From positions 1,181,001 to 1,245,000 of the forward strand of contig NZ_WMEA01000001.1 of assembly GCF_021735925.1 (NCBI RefSeq): a stretch of DNA of 64,000 bases, in the 5' to 3' direction. This DNA is from Loktanella sp. M215. Its GTDB lineage: Bacteria; Pseudomonadota; Alphaproteobacteria; Rhodobacterales; Rhodobacteraceae. The notes under the pieces were generated by a model. It did not search any database, was not told the DNA's origin, and saw only the letters and a list, made by a program, of their open reading frames with translations. The position numbers and the translations under genes were made by a program. Below, in pieces: positions 17,002 to 26,369 of this stretch (position 1 is its first letter; every line of letters begins with the position of its first letter).

Positions 17002-17871
17002 ATGGTTGGCCTGATCGGCGTCGGTATCGTTTTTGTCATGGTGTTCGGGGGCTACGTTCTGGCCGGCGGCAAGATGGGCATCATCCTCAAGTCATTGCCG
17101 TTCGAGATGATCATGATCGGTGGCGCGGCACTCGGCGCCTTCGTGATCAGTAACGACATGTCGACGATCAAGCATACGCTCATGGACGTGGGAAAGGTCT
17201 TCAAGGGTCCGAAATGGAAACCGCAGGATTACACCGACGTCATGTGCCTGCTGTTCGAACTGATCCGCGTGGCGCGCAGCAACCCGGTTGCCCTTGAGGA
17301 ACACATTGAATCGCCGGACACCTCCTCGATTTTCGGAAAGTATCCTCGCATATCGAAAGACAAGGAATCGATCGCGCTGATCTGCGACACCCTGCGATCC
17401 GCGTCGATGAACTACGACGACCCGCATCAGGTAGAGGAGGTTCTGGAGAAGCGTATCGAAGCCACGCTGGAACACAGCCTGCATTCGACCCATGCGCTGC
17501 AGTCGATCGCTGACGGCCTGCCGGCGCTGGGGATCGTCGCGGCCGTGCTTGGCGTGATCAAGACCATGGCCTCTATCGACCAGCCGCCCGAGATTCTGGG
17601 CAAGATGATCGGTGGGGCCCTGGTCGGCACCTTTCTGGGTGTTTTCCTTGCCTATGGGCTCGTGGGGCCATTTTCCACACGGGTCAGCGCGGTGGTGCAG
17701 GAGGATGGTCATTTCCACCGGATGATCCGTGAAATCCTTGTGGCGAATTTGCACCGCCACGCCCCGAATATCTGCATCGAGGTCGGGCGCCAGAACGCGC
17801 CGTCGCATATGCGGCCGGGTTTCGGTGAGCTGGAGGAAGCGTTGAAAAGCGTGAAGCAGGAGGCCGCATGA
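17002..17871 (+). CDS. motA: flagellar motor stator protein MotA
   Basis: Proton-channel subunit of the stator, 289 residues. There are four membrane helices: VGLIGVGIVFVMVFGGYVLA, a second around residues 33-50, and a C-terminal pair LGIVAAVLGVIKTM and GGALVGTFLGVFLAYGLVGP. Between the pairs is the cytoplasmic loop carrying charged residues that act on FliG. The ATG at 17002 gives the standard N-terminus; an upstream in-frame ATG is unlikely. The stop overlaps the start of a large periplasmic protein gene. Its partner MotB is encoded at 5955. Confidence 0.95.
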   Translation: MVGLIGVGIVFVMVFGGYVLAGGKMGIILKSLPFEMIMIGGAALGAFVISNDMSTIKHTLMDVGKVFKGPKWKPQDYTDVMCLLFELIRVARSNPVALEEHIESPDTSSIFGKYPRISKDKESIALICDTLRSASMNYDDPHQVEEVLEKRIEATLEHSLHSTHALQSIADGLPALGIVAAVLGVIKTMASIDQPPEILGKMIGGALVGTFLGVFLAYGLVGPFSTRVSAVVQEDGHFHRMIREILVANLHRHAPNICIEVGRQNAPSHMRPGFGELEEALKSVKQEAA

Positions 17872-20129
17872 TCCGTCTTGCGATCATCCTGATGCTGTTG
17901 AGTGCGGGTTGCGCCACGGCGCAAACCGCGACCATATTGTCGGGCGATCACCCCGGTTTCACGCGCTTGACGTTCCCGCTTGGTGCTGGATCCGACTGGA
18001 CGATGCAACGGACGGCGCAAGGCTATACCCTAAGGTTCGCAGATCGGAAAACCTTCGACCTGTCGCAAGTCTACCGCAAGATCGGGAGAAATCGGCTGGC
18101 TGCCATCGGTGCCGATGACGGCGCGTTGTCGCTGATCGTTCCGTGCCGGTGTGCTGCGACGGCCTTCCGCTTTCGCGATCGCTTTCTGGTGATCGACATC
18201 CGCGATGGCCTGCCTGATCCTGCAAGCCCTTTCGAGCAGACCGCGGTTTCACCATTGCGCGGCGCCGCCATGGCCCTGAGGGCATCTGCCGGCACGGCTC
18301 CACCGGGTCGCATGCTGTTGCCGCTGGCCCCCGGGACAGTACCGGTTCCCGTCGCCGGACCGGGTCTGCGGCCCGTCAAAACCGTATCTGCGGGCCTGTC
18401 AGCGCGCCCTTCCATGAATTCGCAGGATATCGGTGGATTGGAAAAAGAGGTTGTCGACACGCTCGCAAGAGCGGCGTCTCAGGGTCTGCTGACCCTTGCG
18501 CCCGACGCAGCCCAGGCCGCCGCCGCAACGACCGAAGACACAGTCGCGCCCGCTCCGGCTCTGGCGGAGCCGCCGCATCCGGTCGCAGGGACCACGTCGG
18601 ACCCTATGGTAGAAGCACACGGTGCCGTGGCACCGGGGTCGAAGGTGACACCGGGCCTGCTTGCCCATACCAGTCTGGACACGTTGCAGACCCTTCTTGA
18701 CACGGCCCGTGGCAAGACCGGCGACGGCACGCTGTGCTGGCCGGCCAGCTATTTTGCGTTTCCGGTCATGGATGACAAACCCCAGACCTTTGGCGATGTC
18801 ATCGGGCCGCTGCGGACGAAAGTGACGGACGAGCGCGATCGCCCGGACGCGCAGGCCGTGACCGCATTGGCGCGCGGATACCTGGCTTTCGGTTTTGGCC
18901 AGGAAGCCATGCAGGTGCTTGATATAGACGGCGTGAATGACAGAGAGCGGGTGGCCATCCGCGCCGTGGCGAAAGTGATTGACGACGTACCCCAGACCAC
19001 ACCGGATTTGGCGGCCCAGATCGGGTGTCCGGGTCCGGTGGGTCTGTGGGCGGCACTCGCATCCACTGAGACAAGCAGCCTGAAGCCTGCCGGAGCTGAC
19101 GAGATCGTGCAGCAATTCAAGCTATTGCCCGAGATCCTGCAATCACAGCTTGGACCGCGTCTCGCGGATCTTTTGCGGCGGACGGGCCTGACGGAACTGG
19201 CTGAAACCGTGCTTGCCCCGGCGCAGCGGATGGCCGTTGCGCCCCAATCGGCGTCGCAGGTTGCAGCCGATCTTGCGCTTGACCGTGGTGATGTTGCACA
19301 GGCCACTGGCGTGCTGGAGGCCATGGCTGCAGAGGATCCCCGCATCACGCCCGATGCGCTGGTGCAATTGATCGACCTGCAGATCGCGCAGGACGAAGTC
19401 GTGGAACCCGAAACGCTGTCGTTGCTGGAAACGATGCAGTTCGAGTATCGCAATCAGCCGGTCGTAGCGGATATCCTGCGCGTCCGGACGGCAGCCCTTG
19501 TCCATCAGGGCAATCTGGCGGGCGCGCTGGGTCTGTTGCCACAGGCCGAGGCCGCTCTTGATCCGCCTGCCGCCCTGGCCTTGCGTGACGTGGCCGTCGC
19601 GGCTGTCGCAGCACAGGGCGATGACATGCTGTTCCTCGACCTTGCCTTTCGTCCCACCGGCGCTGCGGTCTCTCCGGCGGTGCAGAACAAGGTGGCCTCC
19701 CGGTTGCTGGACCTTGGTTTCCCCGACCGGGTGCTGGCTGTCCTCGCGGCGCCAGCCAGCGGCAGCATCATGGCAGAGCGGCGTTATCTGCGCGCCAGCG
19801 CCGCCATGGATCTTGACAGGCCAGAGCTGGCTGCAGCGAGCCTGTCTGGCGTCACCACGCCGCGCGCCGCAGCAATCCTGGCGGGGCAGCGTGATATGGC
19901 GGGAGGACCCGGTGGCGCCGATGCCGCCTGGCGCAGCGGCGACTGGGCCTCACTCGCCGTTTCCGATGACACGTTGCTGCAAGAGGCCGCTGCCTTGGCG
20001 CAGGATCAGGTCAATCCGGCGCCCGATGCGCAGGCCCCGCTGGCCAGCGGGCGGGCGCTGATCGACGACGCAAACAGGACACGGGCGACGCTCGATACGC
20101 TCATGTCGCGATATGCACCGCCATCCTGA
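17868..20129 (+). CDS. large periplasmic protein with AMIN-like and TPR-like parts, motA-coupled
   Basis: 753 residues with a signal peptide (MIRLAIILMLLSAGCATAQT; the Cys may make it a lipoprotein). Residues 25-110 resemble an AMIN-type beta domain (FTRLTFPLG, YTLRFADRKTFDLS), which in other proteins binds peptidoglycan. Residues 270 to the end are helical and Ala-rich, in the manner of TPR/SEL repeats. It overlaps motA by 4 bp. In Sinorhizobium the periplasmic MotC is encoded with motB and stabilised by MotE; this protein may fill that role, but size and sequence differ and the link is inference. Confidence 0.65.
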   Translation: MIRLAIILMLLSAGCATAQTATILSGDHPGFTRLTFPLGAGSDWTMQRTAQGYTLRFADRKTFDLSQVYRKIGRNRLAAIGADDGALSLIVPCRCAATAFRFRDRFLVIDIRDGLPDPASPFEQTAVSPLRGAAMALRASAGTAPPGRMLLPLAPGTVPVPVAGPGLRPVKTVSAGLSARPSMNSQDIGGLEKEVVDTLARAASQGLLTLAPDAAQAAAATTEDTVAPAPALAEPPHPVAGTTSDPMVEAHGAVAPGSKVTPGLLAHTSLDTLQTLLDTARGKTGDGTLCWPASYFAFPVMDDKPQTFGDVIGPLRTKVTDERDRPDAQAVTALARGYLAFGFGQEAMQVLDIDGVNDRERVAIRAVAKVIDDVPQTTPDLAAQIGCPGPVGLWAALASTETSSLKPAGADEIVQQFKLLPEILQSQLGPRLADLLRRTGLTELAETVLAPAQRMAVAPQSASQVAADLALDRGDVAQATGVLEAMAAEDPRITPDALVQLIDLQIAQDEVVEPETLSLLETMQFEYRNQPVVADILRVRTAALVHQGNLAGALGLLPQAEAALDPPAALALRDVAVAAVAAQGDDMLFLDLAFRPTGAAVSPAVQNKVASRLLDLGFPDRVLAVLAAPASGSIMAERRYLRASAAMDLDRPELAAASLSGVTTPRAAAILAGQRDMAGGPGGADAAWRSGDWASLAVSDDTLLQEAAALAQDQVNPAPDAQAPLASGRALIDDANRTRATLDTLMSRYAPPS

Positions 20130-20270
20130 CACGCATCTGCACGGTTTGGTAACGATTGAGGTCTAGCACGGACCGCAGCGACATCCCAATTGAGCGGGCA
20201 GAATACCGATGCAGGGCAGAATGCCGGCAGACCACTATGGGCTCCCAACGTTACCGTATGCGTGTCCTCT

Positions 20271-20296
20271 GCGACGGATGGCAAATCCTCCGTCGC
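20271..20296. repeat. inverted repeat upstream of flhA
   Basis: GCGACGGA and TCCGTCGC form a perfect 8-bp stem around a 10-base loop, 32 bp before the flhA start, with no T-run. It lies in the 198-bp gap after the preceding gene. It could be a leader hairpin or an operator. Confidence 0.4.
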
Positions 20297-20327
20297 GGAC
20301 GTTGTGCGGTTCAGGAAGGCATGACCG

Positions 20328-22424
20328 ATGCCCCGCTTGACAATGGCAAACGTGTTTCAGCCGACGATCCTGCTGGCGCTCGCATTGATGGCGATCATCG
20401 TGATGATGATTCTGCCGATGCCGTCGTGGGTCCTCGACCTTGGCCTCGCGGCGTCCTTTGCCCTGGCGATCCTGATGTTCACGGTGACGCTCTTCATCGA
20501 GCGGCCGCTGGATTTCTCTGCCTTTCCGACGGTTCTGCTGGCCTCGCTGATGCTGCGGCTGTCGCTGAACATATCCTCGACGAAGTTGATCATCGGGCAA
20601 GGTCACACCGGCACAAATGCGGCCGGCGATGTCATCGAAGGCTTTGCCATGTTCGTCATGGGGGGCAATGTCCTGCTGGGTGTCGTGGTCTTCTGCGTGC
20701 TGCTGATCGTGAATTTCGTGGTGATCAACAAGGGTGCCACCCGCATGGCAGAGGTCGACGCCCGCTTTGCCCTTGATGCGATGCCGGGCAAACAACTGGC
20801 CATTGATGCCGACATGTCCGCCGGCGCCATCGATCACGCCGAGGCCAAGCTGCGGCGAGAGCGTGAGCAGGCCGAGACGACATTCTTCGGCTCGCTCGAC
20901 GGGGCGTCGAAATTCGTCAAGGGCGACGCGGTCGCGGGTCTGCTGATCACCGGGCTGAATCTGGTGATGGGACTGATTGTCGGCGTCGCGATGAAGGGTA
21001 TGCCATTTGGGCAGGCCTTTGAAACATATGCCATTCTGACGGTCGGTGACGGGCTGGTCAGCCAGATTCCGGCTGTCGTGATTTCGATCGCATCGGCGTT
21101 GCTGCTGGCCCGGGGCGGCGCGATCGGGGCCACCGATCTGGCGCTGGTCGATCAGTTGGGGCGCCATCCCGCGGCACTGGCGACGGTCGGCGTGCTCATG
21201 GCGCTGTTTGCGCTCGTGCCCGGGATGCCCTTCGTGCCGTTCATGCTCGGCGCTTTCGTGTTGGGCGGCAGCGCTTTCCTGACCATGACATCCGCGCGCA
21301 AGCGGGCTGCGGCGGCAGCGCGACCCGCCTTGCCGGACAGGGTGGCCAAGGCAGAGCGGTCGCTGGGTGACATGCTGGACCTTGATGACATCCATGTCGA
21401 ATTCGCCCCCGACTTGGTTGACATGGTGCTGGACCCCGGAACGGGCCTTGATGCGCGGATCGCGAACATGCGCAATCATGTGGCGACGACATTCGGGGTT
21501 TTGCTGCCGGAAATCCGACTGACCGACAGTGCGGCGCTGCCGGCCGGGACCTATGTCGTGCATGTGCAAGGGGTCGAACAGGTGCGCGATCATCTGCAGG
21601 CGGACCGGATCCTTGCCCTGCTGCCCGATGGCGAGAGCACGGATCTGACCGGCGAGGATGTCGCGGAACCCGTTTACGGCGCACCGGCGCGCTGGATCGA
21701 CCGCGACCGGCAGGAAGACGCCTCCCTCTCTGGTCTGACCACGGTGCAACCGGCCGAGGTGCTGGCGACGCATCTTCTGGAAATCGTCAAACGCAATTTT
21801 CCAAGGCTGTTGACGCACAAGGCCCTGCGGCGACGTCTGGATGAAATGACGGACCTGACAGACAAGTCCCGCGCCGAGGCGAACCGCCGCCTTCTGGACG
21901 AATTGATGCCGGACAAGGTGCCGATGGACGTCCTGCTCAGCGTGTTGCGCCTGCTGCTGGAAGAGCGTGTGTCGATCCGCAACCTGCCCCTGATTCTCGA
22001 GTCCATTGCTGAGGCGCGGCAGGTGCAGCAGACCGTCGACGGCATCACCGAACACGTCCGCCAGCGCCTTGGCTTTCAGCTGGTGGCGGACGTGCGCCGG
22101 TCGGACGGCACCATTCCGTTGGTGCAACTTGCCCCCGAATGGGAAGACGCCTTTACGACCTACGAAATCAGGGCGGAACGGGGCAGCGCGGGGGGGGACG
22201 TGGCCCTGCCGCCGGACACTTTCAACAAGCTGGCCGACGGGATCGCGGCCAAGCTTAATCAGGCGGCAGCGCAGGGCACCTATGCCGCCGTGGTGACCAC
22301 GATCCGGCGCAGGCGGTTTCTGCGGACCGTCATGGCGGCCAAGGGCATCATGAACCCGGTCCTGTCGTTCGAGGAAATCGGAATCGAGGCGCGCCCGGCC
22401 CTTGTCGGACTGGTCGGCGCATGA
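20328..22424 (+). CDS. flhA: flagellar export gate protein FlhA
   Basis: Largest export-gate subunit, 698 residues. The N-terminal half has eight or so membrane helices (for example ILLALALMAIIVMMILPMPS) and the conserved cytoplasmic FHIPEP-type loop region (FPTVLLASLMLRLSLNISST and RMAEVDARFALDAMPGKQLA). The C-terminal cytoplasmic domain (from about residue 340) receives chaperone-substrate complexes. The start follows AGGAAGG by 8 bases. It begins a coupled set flhA-fliR-flhB-fliJ-like with 4-bp overlaps. Confidence 0.97.
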   Translation: MPRLTMANVFQPTILLALALMAIIVMMILPMPSWVLDLGLAASFALAILMFTVTLFIERPLDFSAFPTVLLASLMLRLSLNISSTKLIIGQGHTGTNAAGDVIEGFAMFVMGGNVLLGVVVFCVLLIVNFVVINKGATRMAEVDARFALDAMPGKQLAIDADMSAGAIDHAEAKLRREREQAETTFFGSLDGASKFVKGDAVAGLLITGLNLVMGLIVGVAMKGMPFGQAFETYAILTVGDGLVSQIPAVVISIASALLLARGGAIGATDLALVDQLGRHPAALATVGVLMALFALVPGMPFVPFMLGAFVLGGSAFLTMTSARKRAAAAARPALPDRVAKAERSLGDMLDLDDIHVEFAPDLVDMVLDPGTGLDARIANMRNHVATTFGVLLPEIRLTDSAALPAGTYVVHVQGVEQVRDHLQADRILALLPDGESTDLTGEDVAEPVYGAPARWIDRDRQEDASLSGLTTVQPAEVLATHLLEIVKRNFPRLLTHKALRRRLDEMTDLTDKSRAEANRRLLDELMPDKVPMDVLLSVLRLLLEERVSIRNLPLILESIAEARQVQQTVDGITEHVRQRLGFQLVADVRRSDGTIPLVQLAPEWEDAFTTYEIRAERGSAGGDVALPPDTFNKLADGIAAKLNQAAAQGTYAAVVTTIRRRRFLRTVMAAKGIMNPVLSFEEIGIEARPALVGLVGA

Positions 22425-23203
22425 TCCAGACTCTCGCCCAAGTGCTTGATGTCTCGCAACTCCTGCTCTGGTCTGGCTTTGTCGTCTTTGTCCGTGTCGG
22501 CGCCATGGTCTCCCTGCTTCCCGCGTTCGGAGAGCAGGTCGTACCCGCCAGGATACGGCTGGGGATCGCACTGGCCTTTACCGTTGTGGTGGTGCCGGCT
22601 GTCGATGCACAGATCGGGCCGGTTCCCCGCGACCTGATGGGGGCGCTGCCGCTGGTGCTGCCAGAGGTGCTGGCGGGCCTCTTTTTCGGGCTGTTGCTGC
22701 GGTTCTTCATCTTTGCGCTGCAGATCGCCGGTGCGATCGCGGCGCAATCGACGTCGCTGTCGCAGATTTTCGGAGGCAGCGCCGGGGCAGAGCCGCAGGC
22801 GGCGATCGGGCATGTCCTGACGACGGCTGCGCTGGCGCTGGCCGCGGTGTTGGGCCTGCATACCGCCTTTGCCGGCTACATGATCCAGACCTACGATCTT
22901 GTGCCGGTCGGCCTTTTGATCGGGGCCGATGTGGTGGCCGATCTTGGCCTGCGCGCCGTCAGCCATATCTTCGCCTTGGGGTTCACCCTTGCGGCGCCTT
23001 TCGTCATCGCCTCGCTGATCTATAACGTGACGATCGGGGTCATCAACCGCGCCATGCCGCAGCTGATGGTCAGCTTCGTGGGCGCCCCGGCCATCACGGC
23101 GGCCGGCCTTGTGCTGCTGATGATGTGCGCCCCGTTGATGCTCGACATCTGGATGCGCGCCTTCAGCGCCGTGATCATGGACCCGGGCGGCGCCATCCCA
23201 TGA
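22421..23203 (+). CDS. fliR: flagellar export gate protein FliR
   Basis: Export-channel subunit, 260 residues with five to six membrane helices. Recognised by GFVVFVRVGAMVSLLPAFGE, by the gate segment LFFGLLLRFFIFALQIAGAI with the following AAQSTSLSQI, and by the C-terminal APAITAAGLVLLMMCAPLML. It forms the helical core with FliP (12153) and FliQ (27893). It overlaps flhA by 4 bp and flhB by 4 bp. Confidence 0.95.
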   Translation: MIQTLAQVLDVSQLLLWSGFVVFVRVGAMVSLLPAFGEQVVPARIRLGIALAFTVVVVPAVDAQIGPVPRDLMGALPLVLPEVLAGLFFGLLLRFFIFALQIAGAIAAQSTSLSQIFGGSAGAEPQAAIGHVLTTAALALAAVLGLHTAFAGYMIQTYDLVPVGLLIGADVVADLGLRAVSHIFALGFTLAAPFVIASLIYNVTIGVINRAMPQLMVSFVGAPAITAAGLVLLMMCAPLMLDIWMRAFSAVIMDPGGAIP

Positions 23204-24279
23204 GCGATGAAGACGACGACAAGCAATTCGAGCCTTCCCAGAAAAAGCTGGATGATGCGCGTAAAAAGGGTGAATTTCCCAAATCCACGGACCTGACCAC
23301 GGCAGCGGCCTACGGCGGTTTTCTGGTCGCGGTGGCCAGCGTGGGCTCCGGGTCGTTGATCGGCGCGGGAACGGTGCTGGAGGTTCTGCTGGACCAGGTC
23401 GACGATCTTTCGGTCCTCGCCTTAAGCGGGTCGGCACAGCCGGTCCTTGGCGGGTTGTTCTGGGCGGTGGCGGTGAAGATGCTGCCGTGGTTCGCGCTGC
23501 CGGCGGCGTTTGCGCTGCTGGCGATCGCGGCGCAACAGGCGTTCGTCATCGCGCCCTCGCGGATCGCGCCGAAAGTGTCGCGCATTTCCCCGATTGCGGG
23601 GGCCAAGAACAAGCTCGGGCGGCAGGGTCTTTTCGAATTCGGGAAAAGTCTGGTCAAGCTGATGATCTATGGCACCGTGACGGGGATCTATCTGTGGTCT
23701 GCCCGCGACCGCATGATGTCGGCGATGTCGCTGTCGCCTGGCATGGTGACGGTCGTGCTGGGCCAGATGATGATGACCCTCATGCTGATCGTCGTCGCCA
23801 TTGCCCTGACATTGGGCATCGTCGATCTGCTGTGGCAGCGCGCCGAACACGCGCGCAAGCACCGGATGTCGCGCAAGGAAATGATAGACGAAATGAAGGA
23901 GTCCGACGGCGATCCCGCCATGAAGCAGCAGCGCCGGCAGCGGGCCATCGATCTGGCGATGAACCAGATGCTGGCCGATGTGCCGCAGGCCAGCGTGGTC
24001 ATCGTGAACCCGACCCATTTCGCCGTTGCGCTGTCCTGGGGCGGGACCGCGGGGTCCGCGCCGGTCTGCGTGGCCAAGGGTGTCGACGACGTCGCCGCCC
24101 GGATCAGAGAGATTGCCACCGAAAGCGGCGTGCCGATCCATTCCGATCCGCCGACGGCGCGCGTCCTGCATGCCACGGTCGAGATCGGGCAGGAGATCGC
24201 GCCGGACCACTATCAGGCGGTTGCGGCGGCCATCCGCTTTGCCCAGGCCATGCGCGCCAAGGCGGCGCGGCGCCCATGA
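23200..24279 (+). CDS. flhB: flagellar export gate protein FlhB
   Basis: Substrate-specificity switch of the export apparatus, 359 residues. The N-terminus is EPSQKKLDDARKKGEFPKS, and four membrane helices follow. A cytoplasmic C-terminal domain carries the autocleavage motif NPTH in VIVNPTHFAVALSW (about residue 270). Cleavage switches export from hook to filament substrates together with FliK (34557). The start overlaps the fliR stop (ATGA), and the stop overlaps the next gene. Confidence 0.97.
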   Translation: MSDEDDDKQFEPSQKKLDDARKKGEFPKSTDLTTAAAYGGFLVAVASVGSGSLIGAGTVLEVLLDQVDDLSVLALSGSAQPVLGGLFWAVAVKMLPWFALPAAFALLAIAAQQAFVIAPSRIAPKVSRISPIAGAKNKLGRQGLFEFGKSLVKLMIYGTVTGIYLWSARDRMMSAMSLSPGMVTVVLGQMMMTLMLIVVAIALTLGIVDLLWQRAEHARKHRMSRKEMIDEMKESDGDPAMKQQRRQRAIDLAMNQMLADVPQASVVIVNPTHFAVALSWGGTAGSAPVCVAKGVDDVAARIREIATESGVPIHSDPPTARVLHATVEIGQEIAPDHYQAVAAAIRFAQAMRAKAARRP

Positions 24280-24668
24280 CCACAGGCAAGCTGTCCCAGT
24301 TGAACGACGTCACGGACGCGGTGTTTCTGGCCGAGCAGGCCAAGCTGGCCCGGATCACCCGGCGCGAGGCGGATCTGCGTCACCAGCTGGATACCTTGTT
24401 GCACGACCGGTCCGCCGTGGCCCACAGTGCGCGCAGCGCGGACGATGCGGCGCTGGCGGCGGGTGCGGATGTGCGCTGGCATCAGTGGATCGCGACCCGC
24501 CAGACGCGGTTGAATGCAGAGCTTTTACAGGTCATCGCGCTGAAGGGCCATCAGATGGACCGGGTCCGCAAGGCGCATGGCCGGACCGAGGCGCTGCGGC
24601 AGCTGACCCTGCGCACCAAGGCGAAGGATCTGCACCGCAAGGCCGCGCGGCAGGAGCGTGACGGCTGA
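24276..24668 (+). CDS. FliJ-like small coiled-coil protein
   Basis: 130 residues, almost all helical and rich in Arg, Ala and Leu (TRREADLRHQLDTLLHDRSA; ATRQTRLNAELLQVIALKGH). It starts inside the flhB stop codon (ATGA). FliJ is a coiled-coil export component that connects the FliI ring to FlhA; the size and position fit, but sequence identity is not recognisable, so it may be another export chaperone. The next gene is convergent, 3 bp away. Confidence 0.6.
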   Translation: MTTGKLSQLNDVTDAVFLAEQAKLARITRREADLRHQLDTLLHDRSAVAHSARSADDAALAAGADVRWHQWIATRQTRLNAELLQVIALKGHQMDRVRKAHGRTEALRQLTLRTKAKDLHRKAARQERDG

Positions 24669-24671
24669 GCG

Positions 24672-25205
24672 TCAGACGTCCTGCCGTTTGATGTCGAGGA
24701 TCAGGATGTCCAGCGCGGCGTCCCCCATGATGTCGCGGGTGGTACGCAACAGGTCCTGCCGCAGGATCCGCATCTTGTCGGTCGCGGTGTAATTGCCGGA
24801 AAATCCGCCGATGTTGGAATGCTGGAACATGTCCTGCAACAGCCTGTCGCGCAGCCGCGGTTCCACGGCATAGACCTTGGCCGATCCGCCCAACGGGACT
24901 TCGACGCTGAGCATGATCGCCATCATGGCGACCAGATGATCCTGCTCCATCACGGGTACGACGAACTGGTTGGCGAGGGGCGCGAACTCGCTGCCTGCAA
25001 CGGCGGCGATGGGCGCAATTGCATCCGTCGCCGGAGCGTGGCCTTCGGTGGCGACAGGGTCTGCCGCCGGATCGCCACAGGGCGCGCCCGCGGCCAGATC
25101 ATGCCCCGCCTCTGGCGGGGGATCCGATTTCAGCATCAGCGCTGCGCCGACTCCGGATCCGGTGCCGACAAGCATCAGCAAGATTGGCAAAAGCAGTTTC
25201 TTCAT
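24672..25205 (-). CDS. FliL-family protein (copy 2)
   Basis: 177 residues with an N-terminal membrane/signal helix (MKKLLLPILLMLVGTGSGVG), an acidic Pro/Ala linker, and a C-terminal domain similar to FliL (FVVPVMEQDHLVAMMAIMLS and RILRQDLLRTTRDIMGDAAL). It is the last gene of the flgB-to-flgH operon, 17 bp after flgH. It is distinct from the FliL at 15459, so this cluster has two FliL-type proteins; one may serve the stator and the other the ring region. Function of this copy is inferred. Confidence 0.75.
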   Translation of the reverse strand: MKKLLLPILLMLVGTGSGVGAALMLKSDPPPEAGHDLAAGAPCGDPAADPVATEGHAPATDAIAPIAAVAGSEFAPLANQFVVPVMEQDHLVAMMAIMLSVEVPLGGSAKVYAVEPRLRDRLLQDMFQHSNIGGFSGNYTATDKMRILRQDLLRTTRDIMGDAALDILILDIKRQDV

Positions 25206-25222
25206 GGCGCACCTCTTTCAGG

Positions 25223-25966
25223 TCAGAACGGCAGGGCCGCTTCAAGGACCTGCTGGCCGTAGCGGGGTTGCTGCATGTCGGTGATCTGGCCACGTCCCCC
25301 GTAGGAAATCCGGGCCGACGCGATCTTGTCATACGTGATCTCGTTCTGGCGGGTGATATCCGCCGGGCGCACGAACCCCGACACGGTCAATTCGCGCAAT
25401 TCGAAATTCACCCGAACCTCCTGTTGCCCCTCAATGGCCAGAACGCCGTTCGGCAGCACGTCGGTGATGGTGGCGGCGACACGCAGCGTCAGCTTTTCGT
25501 TGCGCTTGACCGATCCGTCGCCCTGTGCGGTCGAATTCGAGTTCACGCCGACGGCACTGCCAAGGGATGCACCGTCCGGCAAGGCCTGGTCGATCTTTTG
25601 CGGCAGCCCGAAGAGGCTCGGCACGCCCATCGTCTGCGAGGCGGAGCGGGATCGGTCGGAGGAGTTCGAGATTTCGGCCTTGTCGTTGATTTCGATCACC
25701 ACCGTCAGGATGTCGCCCTGCTGCATCGCGCGGCGGTCGCCCAGCAGCGAGCCGCGGTCGCCGGTCCAGAGCGATGCTTGCGCGCCGGGGACGTGCGGTG
25801 CGGTTTCAAGGTTTTGCGGCAGCGCGTAATTCACCATGGCCAGGCGGTCCGGTGTCGCGCCGAGCGGCGTCAGCTCTGGCGGCTTGCCGACGGGCGCGCT
25901 GGAACAGGCCACGCTGAGCATGAAGGCCCCCAGAGCCCAGAGTTGGCGGATATCAGTGCGAGACAT
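25223..25966 (-). CDS. flgH: flagellar L-ring lipoprotein FlgH
   Basis: Outer-membrane ring subunit, 247 residues. A lipoprotein signal peptide ends at the Cys of LSVACSS. Conserved FlgH segments are SLWTGDRGSLLGDRRAMQQG, DILTVVIEINDKAEISNSS and the C-terminal RISYGGRGQITDMQQPRYGQ. An upstream ATG at 25978 is possible, but the ATG at 25966 follows GGAG by a proper distance and still overlaps flgA by 14 bp. It follows flgG-flgA in the operon. Confidence 0.95.
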   Translation of the reverse strand: MSRTDIRQLWALGAFMLSVACSSAPVGKPPELTPLGATPDRLAMVNYALPQNLETAPHVPGAQASLWTGDRGSLLGDRRAMQQGDILTVVIEINDKAEISNSSDRSRSASQTMGVPSLFGLPQKIDQALPDGASLGSAVGVNSNSTAQGDGSVKRNEKLTLRVAATITDVLPNGVLAIEGQQEVRVNFELRELTVSGFVRPADITRQNEITYDKIASARISYGGRGQITDMQQPRYGQQVLEAALPF

Positions 25967-26369
25967 GGGCTGCTCCATCCGCGCGGATCTGCGCGGTCAC
26001 GGTTGCTTTGGACGTCAGGTTCATGACGCGGATGATTTCGCCGACGCCGCCGCGCCCCAGGGCGCGTCCTTCGGTCGTGATGGTCAGGCCGCCGACATCG
26101 TAGATGATCGGGATGATCTGGTTGCGGTCGACAATGGCCGGAAATCCCACATCGGCCGGCATCACCGGGCGCCCGGCGTAAAGCGCTGTCAGCGCCTCCA
26201 TCCCGATCAGCAGCAAGGGGTCGTCGGTACCGCCGGGCACGTCGGTGGGCTGCACCAAAAGGTCATCCGGTCCGATCAGGGTCTGCGCCGGGATCGTGCG
26301 GGCGGCCACGATCGTATCGGCGGCTGCGGGACAGGCGATCATCGCTGCAAGCACGGTCAGGCGGATCAT
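25953..26369 (-). CDS. flgA: P-ring assembly chaperone FlgA
   Basis: Periplasmic protein of 138 residues with a signal peptide (VLAAMIACPAAADT) followed by the SAF-like domain (ARTIPAQTLIGPDDLLVQPT) and RPVMPADVGFPAIVDRNQII. It helps FlgI polymerise into the P ring. It is shorter than the enteric FlgA, as is common in this order. It overlaps flgG by 4 bp and flgH by 14 bp. Confidence 0.92.
   Translation of the reverse strand: MIRLTVLAAMIACPAAADTIVAARTIPAQTLIGPDDLLVQPTDVPGGTDDPLLLIGMEALTALYAGRPVMPADVGFPAIVDRNQIIPIIYDVGGLTITTEGRALGRGGVGEIIRVMNLTSKATVTAQIRADGAAHVSH

Noticed and set aside
20235..22571. Long open frame opposite flhA (778 codons)
   Set aside because: Antisense shadow of a strongly conserved gene in high-GC DNA; the composition is Arg/His/Gln-rich with no domain.
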